64,000 bases of DNA from Coriaria nepalensis (Eukaryota > Streptophyta > Magnoliopsida > Cucurbitales > Coriariaceae), in contig CP114490.1 of assembly GCA_027186245.1 (NCBI GenBank), positions 10,111,501 through 10,175,500 of the forward strand. Direction: 5' to 3'. A program made the position numbers and the translations under genes. Positions 23,101-34,980 of this stretch are shown here, piece by piece (position 1 is the stretch's first letter; each line of letters starts with the position of its first letter). A model generated the notes under the pieces. The model was not told the origin of the DNA and did no database searches. It was given only the letters and a program-made list of their open reading frames with translations.

Positions 23101-26100
23101 CAGTATGTGTTCTTCTCCATCTCTTTCTTTGGTTGTTTTGTACTGATCCAAGGATCTAAAACTTGATTTATTGCTGCAGCAAACTCCCGGCTCTTGTATG
23201 ATTTCATAACAAGTTCATGGATTTTCTCACGGGTATAACCAATGAACTGGGTGTGCAGATTGTGCAACATGCTGAATTTTGAGAGATAATTATTTTCAGT
23301 GACCTCAGATAGTGAGCTGCTCGGTTGAATCTTCCTATTGGCCTCGGAACTCTCTGTAGCAGATGTAACAGGAACCCAAACTCTATCAAATTTCCTGAAG
23401 ACATTGCTTTGATTTTGAATAACACCTTGATCTACCAACAACTGTAGCTCTGAATATGATGATGGGCCATGTTCATATCCAGCACCATCATAGTAGTACC
23501 AATCACCCAAATGCAGTTGCAAGTAATCAAACGTGTGAACACGGTCTTTTGGGATATCAATGGTTGTGATGAACTTTTGGTAGCCCTTCAGACCTTTATT
23601 GCCACTAGCTTTTTCTCGGGATTCGGCCTCTGCTAATGGTCTTTTTGCATCACTGGTTGAAGACGGTGTCCCAGAAGATCTGGCGGGAGGATACCTGTCC
23701 TTAGCTCTAACTTTCATTCGAGGCTCAGATACAAATGATCCATGGTCCTTCACCACACAAGCATTGATTCTGATTACTGGTAGCATAGCTCCTTTTACAC
23801 ACCTAACAAGAGGAAGCTTATTTGGAATCACTCTACCAGTCTCATCGCAATCACTCCTCTCATCTGGACAGGAAAATGCCCAAGAAGGCAAATCAAGCCG
23901 CCTGCTTTGAGAAGGATAGTACAAGTCATCTTTACAGTGCCACCTAGGGTCTTCTTCATAAGCAGACTTGGGCATCTTACACAGGGGAAACCCATCATTA
24001 AGAACAAGTTTTTTTCTAAGAGGTATATCTTGGGGAGCATCCTCATTCCTCTTCCAGTCACCACCCTTGCATGACCACCAGCCATAAAACCACTCGCTAG
24101 ATTCCAAGTAAAGAGAACTAGAATCCTGAACATGCACTGCAACCGACACGGATTCCAAAATCTCTTCATCAATTTTCTGTTCAAACTGTTTGGTGAAATC
24201 AACTCGTTGCCAGGAGCAACCTGTACGGGCCCAGAAAAGACACTAATCATGAGAAGGATGTTGATAAACAGAGGTAGAGCTGTCATATTAATGCAATTAA
24301 ACACAGTGAACACATATCAGGTGTATTTTACGCTTGCTACTCAACAACTGATTAGTATATTGCAATCTTTTTTTCATAAGTTTGATTGAGTTGCATAAGA
24401 TATTAACTTTTAGATGGTAAATGGTTACAATATCCACGTTGACATTTTCTTTTTTACTTTTATAGCTTCTCTACCATGATAATAGCTATTAGACCTTCTA
24501 CCTATAAGGCCAAGGCACCCCACATATCCACAAGTGCCCTCTATGATGAGCATAGCACGCTCAAACAGACAGACAAGCATGCATCATATGACAATTACCT
24601 GGAGGAAACAGGTTATATCATGGCCATGGAATATCCAAGACTCAATAATTTTGACAACCAAATAGCCACTAACAATCGAAAAATTCGAAGTCCTTAGCAG
24701 CAGGACTAAATACTTAATCGGAGATTACTGAACAAAAATATCTAGCATGCAGTCCTGATGCATCATAATTTCAGACATCAAGGTGTGAATATTCCAATGT
24801 GGCAGTGCATAGCTCCAACAACCAGGAACAACAAGACAACCCACTTAATGAGGTTTCCTAGACCATGAAAATTCCCATATATTAATTCCATGTCAGCAAT
24901 TAGATCCAGAACATCTATACATCGTAACACACTCATCAACATTAATACCAATATGTGGCCGAGAAACATACCCTTAGATTTCTCCAATGCCTCACCCTGC
25001 ACAACTGTCATCCACAGAGCTTCTGCAAGATGGTAAAATTCCATAAAAAATGTGGGGGAAAAAACCAAACATAAAATGAAATATATATAGCATAAAAATA
25101 AAATGAAAAAGAAATATCTATGATCCAAAAGAGGAAAAGCAGTATCTTGTCCAAGAAAAAATTTATAAAAAAACATTTATTCACAATCTTAATCTGATTA
25201 AAATAATGCAGAAAATTACCTCCAATGGTCTCAAGCTCTCTTCCTGGAATGACAGTAAGATCATCTAGAAGAGCTGCAACCCTTTCATCAATATGAAGAT
25301 CTTCTATCGGTTCAGAAGCAGCCCCAATATCATTTGGGCCCATAACTGGCAATGGTAAAGTGACTGCTGTCCCCTCATCATTCTCAGTACCAGCTTTCCC
25401 AGGTTTACCAGTCTGAATAATTGATTTTCCAACATCTCCAGTATCTGCCAATTCATTACCAGGAGCTTCAGGAGGGCTGACTAACTGAGTAATAGAGTCT
25501 GGAACAATGGATGGAAAATTCAGAGTCGCCATTGGCGAAACAGCTTTCTCTACAGTTACCCACCTGTCACTATCTAAGTGCTTGATAAAGTGATCCGACA
25601 TTAGAGCCCCTTCTTCGACAAGCGCCTTCAGATCACACAATTTAGAAGGCCCACATTCGACACCACTATAATCAAGGTAAAACCATTTCCCAGTAGATGA
25701 ATCAGTCACCAAAGGGACATGAGGTGGAGTGTCACATATATCCATATCTTCTTCCATAGAAGAGGGCTCCTCACAAGCTCCATCAAACTGAGAAGATTCT
25801 TTACATTTAACACTTGGACTCTTACCCTGCTCTTCTGTGTGAACCCCACATCTGGCAATTATCTCTACAGATACATTATTATTGTCAACACTGCCTTGAG
25901 GTTCTTTAGCTGAGGAATTTGAATCTCTCAAATTAGGATCCCTCTGGGAAATCTCATCTGGTAGCACTCTGTCATCAGACTGACAGCCGTGCTTTTCGCT
26001 TGAATCACTTTTCCGACTGGTTTCTTGATAGGTGTTGGACCTACCTCGATCAAGTGGGGACCGCTCCAAATAGTTAGAGGCCCGATCCTTGGGTTCCCGG

Positions 26101-27428
26101 TACCGGGCTCGATCTGGTGAGGACCGATCTGTATGGGATGGACTCCTGTTGTATCCATGATCATATTGCCGGCTCCGTCCATATGGGGATTTCTCACGGC
26201 TATACGGAGATCTCTCTCTGCTATATGGGGATCTCTCTCTGCTATATGAGGATCGATCCCGACGGGCTGGACTCCAGTCTCGATGGTCATAATACCGGGC
26301 CCGCTCACGTGGGGACCTCTCAGAATGAGCTGGACTAGGCCCATGCCTTTCATAAGCTAGTTTAGAAGAGAGAGAAGAAGTATAATGCCTGGACGAGTAC
26401 TTGTCTGGAGGAGAAAGCCTAGAGGAAGAAGAATTTCTGTACGACCTCTCCACCGAGTGGCCAGACCTAATACTGTTCTCATCGGAAAGCCTCCTGCTTT
26501 TCAAACCAGTATAGTCTCCATGGTGTCTTCGCTCATTTTTGTCTGAATCAGTCCCATAGCGTTTCAACCTATTATCAGTAGAATACTCTCTTCCAAGGTA
26601 CTTACCGTTTCTGTACTCATTCTTTTTATTGTAATCGTTCTTGATATTATATGAACCTTCATCGTCTACAATTTTTGAGCTGATTCTTATGCTCCTCTCT
26701 TGGCCACTCTCCCACCTGGGTTTGGCGTGCTGATTCACACTTCTGTTCAGTTTTTTCCTTCCAAGAATATCGTCAGTTAAATATTTCCCAGAAGGTGGCG
26801 TACGCTCATGCTCAAAATTCCACCTTTTCTCCTTACCTGTTTCATATCTGAGCATTTTATTGTTGTAGTAGTCATCCTTGTCAGCTTCAACTTTTTGCCA
26901 TCTGTCGGGAACGTAATCTTCTCTGTCACTTTCATCACGCCATGAACCAAACTCTCCCTTATCAGCAGCATCCCTTCTCCGCCATTTTCCAATAGAAGAA
27001 GAAAGCTCTCCCTTCGCAATCTCGCCCTTCCTCCACCGATCTCCCTTCTCAATCTCACTTCTCCGCCACTTGTCACGTATGAATTCCCCACTCTCCACTT
27101 CGCTTCTGGGCCATTTTAAGGTACCCAACTCACCCTCTTCCACTTCTTCTTTACCTGCATCGTCAGCGCCGTTTTCCCCATTCTCACCTACTGAAGCACT
27201 GCTATTTCCAACTTTATCCAACGCAAATTCACTTTTTTCCGAGTCTGCTTTCTTGGAGGCAAGTACTTCTGCCTTCACCTTCATCCTCTTTTTTCCCTCT
27301 GCATCTCCGAGATTAACCAAAGACTTAGGACGGAAACCATTGCCATTACTCTTGCTAGCGTAAATCGTCTTCTCCGAAGGAATTGGAAACCTGTCCATGT
27401 GCATGCAAGCCACGCCTCCATCGCCCAT
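16656..27428 (-). CDS. ATXR3: Histone-lysine N-methyltransferase ATXR3/SDG2 type
   Basis: Nineteen coding exons join in frame to 2358 residues (the Arabidopsis protein is a similar size): 27428-25220, 25022-24972, 24220-23093, 22835-22465, 22383-21826, 21735-21635, 21477-20484, 20348-20277, 19415-19305, 19208-19108, 18996-18897, 18818-18723, 18508-18341, 18244-18119, 18023-17970, 17775-17528, 17415-17307, 17227-16925, 16832-16656. The N-terminus (MGDGGVACM) leads into a charged region with GELGTLK and an Arg/Ser-rich block with repeated [13 protein letters not shown]-like domain lies near 577-628 ([15 protein letters not shown]), a second near 985-1040 ([15 protein letters not shown]), and an F-box-like stretch near 1188 ([13 protein letters not shown]). 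SET spans about 1795-1935 with [10 protein letters not shown] and EEITFDYNS, then post-[17 protein letters not shown]3 is the main H3K4 trimethyltransferase of Arabidopsis. All catalytic landmarks are intact, so it is probably functional. Confidence 0.95.
19515..20200. repeat. Long ATAT/GTATG microsatellite in ATXR3 intron 8
   Basis: About 0.7 kb built only of TATA, GTATG, TACGTA, GATAGAT and GCATG words fills most of the intron between exons ending 20277 and starting 19415. In its first part the word GTATAG recurs near 19565, 19595, 19623, 19651 and 19679, a higher-order period of about 28 bases. The right part becomes (GTAT)n and (GCAT)n. Frames across it (runs of Tyr, Ile, His, Cys, Met) are low-complexity artefacts. 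Confidence 0.9.
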
Positions 27429-28200
27429 GGAAATCCACCGTTTTCGGCGGGAAAACTCAAAACCCTAATTCTCCCCCTTCACCGGGGCTATTGATGCTCA
27501 TACTTCAAGTCTTCGAATCCTTGCTCCAATCTCGTCCCAAAAAATCCCTTCATTTCAAAAAAACACACCGCAAAATCAATCGAAATCCCAATGTAGGGTT
27601 CCATGAAAAAAACCAAAATAAGAAACAATAAACAAATTCAATCGGATGAGTAGTAAACCTCGCGAAAAGAAGAAAGACCGTTTCTCAATCCAAAGAAACC
27701 CTTCCAATTGAATCCAGGGAAACAACAAGAAACAGTAAGAGAAACGAAATCAAGATGAAAATTTACCGAGAAAATTCGAGACGCTAAGTGACCAGATCGG
27801 AGAGGAAATCCAGCTGCAAGAGAGATTACCGTAAAGCGTATGTGTGTAAGCGATATAGTATCAAGCGATTATCGCTGTGTGAAGACGAAGAAGAACAGCA
27901 GAACTTGACGAACAATCTCTCTCTCTCTGTGATAAATCTCTCTCTCTCTCTATCTTTCTCCGTTCTGTATAAAAGCTGTGTCGCGCTCTCTCTTCGAGTT
28001 TTCTCTTTGGTTATATATTATGCGCTCTTTGTTGGTCTGGAAGACGAAAATATATTCGTCTTCGTTTCGTTCCGATCTTTTGCCCTTTGGACGTATGGTA
28101 AAATGTGAAGAGTGCGAGCTGGAGGTAAAAATAGGGTATGAAATTACCAAGATAGACAAGATGATTCTGTAAAGGGTACTAAGGTATTTTTAAGAGTACA
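27429..28200 (-). promoter_or_regulatory. Upstream region and probable leader of ATXR3
   Basis: The 5' flank of ATXR3, reading leftward into the gene. A CT run on the + strand (27917-27960, CTCTCTCT) appears as GA repeats in the direction of ATXR3, typical of plant leaders or promoters. No confident TATA or intron was defined. Small + strand frames here are not supported as genes. Confidence 0.4.
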
Positions 28201-30529
28201 GAGCAAAATATTCTTATATTAATATGATGTATCAAATTTATATTTACCATAATTTTGTGTATTATTTGGTTGTATATTTTATATATAAAAAATTAACAAA
28301 TGGTTAAGATGATAATATATATATTCTATTTTTTATAATTAAAATGAGAAATAGATAATTGGATATAATGTAAATTTTGTTTTATATTTTTAAAAATTAG
28401 TTGTTTAACCTGTGTGATATATAAGATTATAAATAAATAGTAAAATTATATTTTATTAATTATTTCGATATTAATAAACTCTAAAATTAAAAATATCATT
28501 AATTTTTATAATTTTCACGTACTATATAATATATTATAAAAAGTTAAAAATGTGCGTCTAATGTAATTATGTGCTTAAACTTAATTTTTATTATATATTA
28601 TATAATATAATTAATATAATAAAATTTTGATAAATTAATAATTTTATAATTAAATAAATTTATTAATTTAATAAAATATTAAATTATCAAAAAAATTATC
28701 ATATTTATTTAAATTTTGATTAAAAAATTATTATTTAATTAAATTAATTAATTTATTAAAATTCTACCATATGTTATTTTTCAATTAAAATATTATTAAT
28801 TAAAATCTGAAAATATATTACATTAGTCAGTTAGAGTTTTAACTAAATATAAAAAATATTTATGAAGAATTGGACCTGAATAAACTAATATCATTAATTT
28901 TCATGTGAAATTACTGAAAAACCTCTCATCATTCACCCTGGTCCATTCGGTAATTCCGGTGCAAGTGAGGGGTGTTATTGTACTTTAATGTCACGGTCAA
29001 AGATGAGAGGCTTTGGTGGAAAAAGACAAGAAAAGAGGGTTATTTTGGTAAAACGAAAGGGTTTTGGCGCTCAACCGGAGCGAAATATAATTTATAGCGA
29101 GGGAACTGGGCTTGTTAGAGAATCTACTGTAGTAAAAGTAGTAAAATGAAAAAAATAGATATTTGTTTATTATTAATATTTTTAGCCAAAATTGTGGAGC
29201 TTCTAAATATAGAACCAACTGGGGCTCGGATCTCGTAAACAAATAATTAAGCTCATTATAATTAGAAGCATACCTGCATAAGGATACGACATATATATAT
29301 ATATATATATATATATACGTATATTTGGTTTTTGGCCAAATAATAAACTCATACGAAGAAATATCTAATTCAATACGACATGTAGCCTGTACCTGTACGG
29401 TGTGAAGAAAACTGGCCGTCTCAGTATTTCAGCTAAAAATTAAATTGATTAAATGAAATTTTCAGGTTTAAAATGCATTGAGTTGATTACAAGTTCAATT
29501 TGAATTTAATCCAATCAAATCAAAAAATAATGAAAAAAACCAACTACTACTTAGAGATAGTAATTTAGATCGGATCGATATAGATATGAATGAGCCAGAC
29601 TAACCTTTTTTTTTCTAAGGTGTTTAGAGTAAAAGATGCTTTAGGAGAAAGTTTTTAACAAAGTCTATAAAAAAAAATGTATTGGCATGATAGCCCTTTT
29701 CTTTATTAATAACTCTAAAATAAGTATAAAAAAAATCTAAAATAACTAAAATGATGAAAAATTATTCAACCCCTTCCCCTGTAAAATTACGAGAAAAAAA
29801 TCAGCATTCCCTTCCCATCTCTCATGCAAATTAATGGTAACCTGAAAATTTGGAAATCAAGAAATCTCATTCTATGTATGCAATTGTTGATGCATGATTA
29901 CTCGATGACTCAAGGGAATAAGGCCTTGAGCGACCGAACATTACTAAAACTCTCGAGCTATCAAGTATAAGCGTTTAATTCATTTTTTTCATCTTTCTAA
30001 GAAAGATTGCCAATTTACTTTTTTTTTCTTTCTAAAGAAATGAAAACATTTTTCGTAATGATATGTTTCGATGATGAATGAACTCAAATGAGAAATATAA
30101 TTTATGGTATCGGCTTCAAAATAGCACGAAGGAATCAACTTAAGCTTTGGTCAAATCTAATATTACATATACTCAGGTGTTGGAAGTTGTTTGTGATTCT
30201 ATCGCCTTAGATCATAATGAATTGTCATTCAACTATCGTATGAATCATGGAGTAAATTATTATTTTATGCAATAGATATATGAAATAATCCAATTCCTCT
30301 ATCACTCATAAGCCCTCGAGAACTCAATCAGAATGATCCAATTTCATATAATTTTTTTAAATTTTATGATTTTTTTGTAGTCACATTTTGATATAATCTA
30401 TTCAAACTTTCACCTTAATGTTTATTTATTGAGATACCCATTTTTATGATGAGTTTTCTTATAATTTTTATTAATTTTGAGATTGTTTATAGTTTTCTTT
30501 CATGAAGATGAGAGCTCGATAGGTCTGGG
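28201..30529. other. Intergenic, very AT-rich
   Basis: Long runs of TAATTAATAAATT-type sequence (28200-28900), a TA microsatellite at about 29290-29316, then unremarkable DNA with scattered CTCGAG/CTCAAG words that become frequent further right. No gene seen. Confidence 0.5.
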
Positions 30530-31990
30530 AAGTCTTGCATCTAGCCCTCGAGATTTAAGGTCATAGAGTTTGAAGTTATTAACCTCGAATCTTGATGGTT
30601 CAATAGGGTTGAAAAAAGCCACTGAGCCCTCGAGATTTGAAAACAAAGTGTTTGAAGTCTATGAAAAGTTAAAACTTTATGCTTTGAGATGAAAAGTTTA
30701 AACTTTATAGTTTGAGATGAAAAGCTTAAACTTTATGGTTTGAGATGAATCATTGATGAAAGATCTAAGATCTAAGATTTAAGATGAAATGTTTAAACTT
30801 TATGGTTGGACCTCGTTTATGATTCTATCGACATTGACTTTGTATGACTTTGATACACTATAGTAATACTTTAAGGTTTTTTTTACCTTGCATTCACTTT
30901 GATGTTGTAGACTTTGTATAACTTTGACGTAATGACATTGTCTTCGTACTATTGAATTAATTACTAAAAATATTTTATAAGAACTTTATAGTTTTACAAT
31001 TTATCAATAAGTCTTATAATTTTGAGTATCTATCAACAAAGCCCGATGGATCGAGTGGCCTTAAGATGGCCCACATGCCATCGGGTGATGAAGAGAAAGA
31101 GTCAAGTCTTTATCAACAAATCTTGATGGCTCAAGTGGGCATCAAAATGTACTCTCGAGCAATTGGATTTTGAAGATAGAGACTTTGAGTCTCTATCAAC
31201 AAAGCCCGATGGCTCAAGTAGGCATCCAAAAGTACCATTGATTTAAAGTTTAAGGTTTGAGGTTTAAGATGAAATGTTTGAATTTTAAGATGAAAGGGTT
31301 AAAGTTTAGGATGGAAGGTCTGAATCTTAAGGTGAGAGGGTTTAACATTTAAAGTTTAAGATTTATGATATAAGATGAAAAGTTTAAGGTTGAAGATGAA
31401 ATGTTTGAATCTTAGGATGAAAGGTATAAGGTATGAGATCTAAGATGAAATGCTTGAATCGTAAAGTGAAAGGGTTTAAGGTTTGAGGTCTAAAATGAAA
31501 AAGGTTAAGAATTAAGATGGAAGATTTGATTGTTAAGGTGAAAGAGTTTCAGGTTTTAAGGTTTGAGGTTTGAGGTATAAGATGAAAGGGTGTAAGGTTT
31601 AAGATGAAATGTTTGAATCTTAAGATGAAATGGTTTAGGGTTTAAGATTGAAGTCTGAGATGAAAAATTAAGGTTTAAAGTTTAAGATTTAATATTTAGT
31701 TTAAGGTTTGAGGTATAAGGTTAGGTTTAGGGTTTGAAGTTTGATGTGAGGTTAAGGTTAACCTTTATGGCTTAGATAGAAAAAGAAAAAAAAACTTTAG
31801 CTTTTTTTTTACCCTATACCTAAATAACCTAATGGCTCGAGGACCCCACCTAAGGGTACTTGAGCCATCGAATTTTATTAACAATTAGCATAAACTTTTG
31901 AGTATTTTCCAATAAAACTGAATAGCTCGATGGGTCCTCTCAATTCCCATCGAGTAATCAAATTTAAAAGGTATAGGGTTCGGTGTCTCT
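30530..31990. repeat. Degenerate C-poor repeat block
   Basis: The + strand is made of variants of GATGAAAGGTTTAAGGTTTGAGG and AAGATGAAATGTTTGAATC, with very little C from about 30650 to 31760. Three units starting TATCAACAAA and followed by GATGG and TCAAGTGG-like words begin at 31031, 31111 and 31194 (spacing 80 and 83). Flanking copies of CTCGAGG/CCATCGAG words continue to about 32035. This looks like the body of a decayed repeat-rich element, not a gene. Confidence 0.6.
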
Positions 31991-32039
31991 GTCTTCTAAA
32001 CCCGATGACTTGATGTATTCTTGTAAGGCCCATCAAGCC

Positions 32040-34700
32040 ATCATTTTTTATTGGTTTAGGGTCTTAAGTGGTTTTTTTAAGGTGTTAAAGGTTAAGTTAA
32101 ATATATACTTAAGTATCGTAGCTTTAAGGCCTAACATATTAAATATACAAATGAAAATAGTAATAAAACCCCAACAACAAAACAAACAAATACCACAACA
32201 CAATCCTGGCAACCAAAACCATAAACCTCATTTAGACTAACTAAAATTTAGTACAACCATAAATCAGTTCATAAATTGCTTATAATATATAATCCACAAT
32301 TTGTCCAAGAATTGACTAAAATTTTGAAACTAACTACAATATCAACAATCTTAGATCTAAATCATTGATAAATAATAGTGGAAATTTGGACCGGAATAAT
32401 TGAACATGTTCATCATTAACAAGTTGTAATCAATACATGCATAGTGATACTCCAACTATTTGAACATATATACTCGCCAATCTCTTAACATCTATGTACT
32501 ATTTTCAGGCAAGCTTACCATCGTGTCCACTTTGAATGGATCAAGGATGAACTCTAGTTGGATAATCCTCAATAAGTGCGGGAGGATCATGCACATATGA
32601 TTTAGCTTTGTCCTCAATTTACCCCTCCAGCTCTTGTTCGACGACAAGTTAAGCATTACCGTGATCTTCCTTGCTGGTGTGTCAATGACTAAAGTCGATC
32701 AATACTGGTTCAGGTAGTTAAATGGCATGTGCAACAGTTATACAACTGCCCATTAGCATCCTCAATGAGACTTATCTCTAACCACATACTTATAGAGTAA
32801 AGAATTGACTTTAAAGGTGTGTTGTTACCGACCCAGCATCTTCAATTTCTTAAACATGTTAGTAAAATTTCACATACTAAGGGAACACACAATCAACGAA
32901 GTAATCCATTTGCTGGAACCAAACAACTTAATAACATAGAAAATCAGTCATTATAAAAAAAACGTAAACTATTTCTGAAAAATTTAACAACTTACATTGT
33001 TTCTTAGCCACTCTTCAAGCCTTAATATGTCTTCAAACCATTTTTTACAGTATTTTTGGCCATCCATTCCAATTATAGGTGTCATGTTGTTAGGAAAAAT
33101 GGACATAATAGTACTTAATAACATACGTAACAATACTAAACAACATATTTAAATGAATTAAATGAGGTTATATTGAAAAAAAAGTACTTTCTCATTTACT
33201 CATTTTTCATCTATCCACTTCACCATCACTTTATAGTTATCCATATTTGGGTCTAGAAATGAGTCGACCTTCAATAATTGTCCCTTGATATATACATTTT
33301 TCTTTAATGGGTCTATATATGGAGACAAGATGGCCACACCATGATGCTACCTCACCCCTTTCACCCGTAATTTGTTTTGCATTCTTCTTCTTTGACTATC
33401 TCGATTTTCAGAGGGGGGCTTCTATATGGCTCCACTAAATCTTTCGTATATGGTGGGTCATTGTGTTCACCTTCAGTATGTAGGAAGATCCAAACTATAA
33501 TAGGCAGCCCGATATAGACACTTAATGACTTAGTGGGTGCCGAAGGTGATGACGAGTTACGATCTGAAGGAGATGTACGAGGTTCAAGAGGAGGTGGATT
33601 GAAAGTAATATGCCTATCAAGCCAATTGAGTTAAATACTTATGAGAATCAATCTTAAATTATATAAATAATCAACATAATTGAATGCATATCATTTAATT
33701 AAAGCTTATCACAATCTATCATGATATTATTAGGTTGAAAATAACAATTTGTATGCATGATCAATTACTTGCATACTTGACAAATTTTTGGGTATTAGAC
33801 ATACACTTAGAATCATGATTGGTGAGATCCAAGTTGGCTCAAGTCTAAGATTCAAATTGTTCACAATCATAGGAATTGTCATAATGAGATAATGACAATC
33901 CAGATAAACTATTAAATACGCCATCATCTCCGAAAGAAGAGTGATGTCCTTCTTATCATCGGTATTGGTGGTAACTAAGATAGACATGTAGGTGATAAGT
34001 AGAGACTTAATCACTAAACGTTATCACTTGAAAAAATTTCAATAGTAATTATATTGATTTGTTAATGAGTTATATCGGTGACTATAATACTTGTGATACT
34101 CATACCTGAGTTCACCACAACATTGGCATATAAGATATCATGTTTTAACATCGCTCCATACAGCCTTAGCCAAAGGCCACTAAAATGGTGAACCGTTAGG
34201 CTTGTGTTCGAGTATGTGCAGTTTATAAGGTGATAAGATGTAATTCATCACCTCTATATTAGAGGATGCAGTTTTATGAATAAATATAACTTATGCAATA
34301 GAGAAAATCTTAGCCAAAGTAGTTTGGTAAAAAGTTTTATGTAATCAATTGTCTTATTGCATTAAAGTTTATATAATTTATAGGGAAAATCTAATAAGAT
34401 TTAATAGTTAAACTATACCCTAAGATTTTCTAGAACCAAAAATAGATGGAATGATCAATCTAATACTAGTCATCAGTGGTTCTTGTTGAGGTTTCGCATA
34501 CTTCTCATTACACGGATGACTCATATATGCCTCGTTAGAAGTCAATGTGAGTCTGATAGTTTAAATTAATTGGTCATAAAGGATGATAATATTACATGTT
34601 TTACTAGAAAGTATTTTCAAGGTCAAATGGTGCATTTAAAAGAATTGATAAAATTCACAAATTCTCGTATTCGATTTTAGTCTCGTATCCGTGTTTCGCT
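32040..34700. other. Intergenic DNA around the Ulp1-like relic
   Basis: Besides the decayed minus-strand blocks, no intact gene. A 94-codon minus-strand frame at 33730-34014 has no recognisable domain but could belong to the same decayed element. The right end (34620-34710) resembles the terminal coding part and polypurine tract of a copia element. Confidence 0.4.
32510..33610 (-). pseudogene. Decayed Ulp1 (C48 protease)-like transposon frame
   Basis: Reading the minus strand, separate blocks resemble the Ulp1-like proteins carried by plant Mutator-like elements: a Pro/Ser-rich linker (HITFNPPPLEPRTSPSDRN, about 33583-33530), HGVAILSPYIDPLKKNVYIK and DPNMDNYKVMVKWIDEK (33343-33205), GMDGQKYCKKWFEDILRLEE (about 33075-33015), then LHMPFNYLNQY-stop-STLVID and PARKITVMLNLSSN (about 32732-32645), which fits the family's P-N-x-x-x-x-H-W-x-x-x-x-I-D region. 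The expected catalytic His is Tyr and the following Trp is a stop, so no active protease could be made. Identification rests on pattern similarity only. Confidence 0.5.
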
Positions 34701-34710
34701 TGAGAGAGGA

Positions 34711-34980
34711 TGAAATGATACTATGGTCTTTTACTAGTATTACCTTATTGTAATCCTAGTTACTTTATAGTATTAGTTACCTTATTGTAACCCTAATTAC
34801 GTTATAATATTAGTTACCTTATTATAACTCTAGCTACCTTATTATAATCTGGTGGTTCTTATATATATAGATATACATGTATATATATTTATGAATAAGG
34901 CGTTGATTGATGATTAAAAAAGAGAGTTTCTCTCTCCTCTGTTCTTCTTCTTCCTCTCTCTCATTTCTCAACTCTGTTAA
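34711..34980 (+). mobile_element. Copia LTR remnant, same family as at 6417
   Basis: CGCTTGAGAGAGGA (34698-34710) followed by TGAAATGATACTATGG copies the polypurine/LTR junction at 6403-6432 with few changes, and both then contain AATATTAGTTACCTTATT. Inside are three variants of a TAGTTACCTTATTGTAA unit, then ATATA-rich DNA and a pyrimidine-rich TCTCTC end. No polymerase is left upstream, so this is a truncated copy. Confidence 0.6.

Noticed and set aside
31650..31740. TTTAGGG-like words taken as an internal telomere repeat
   Set aside because: The words are isolated and irregular within a longer degenerate repeat; no tandem (TTTAGGG)n.
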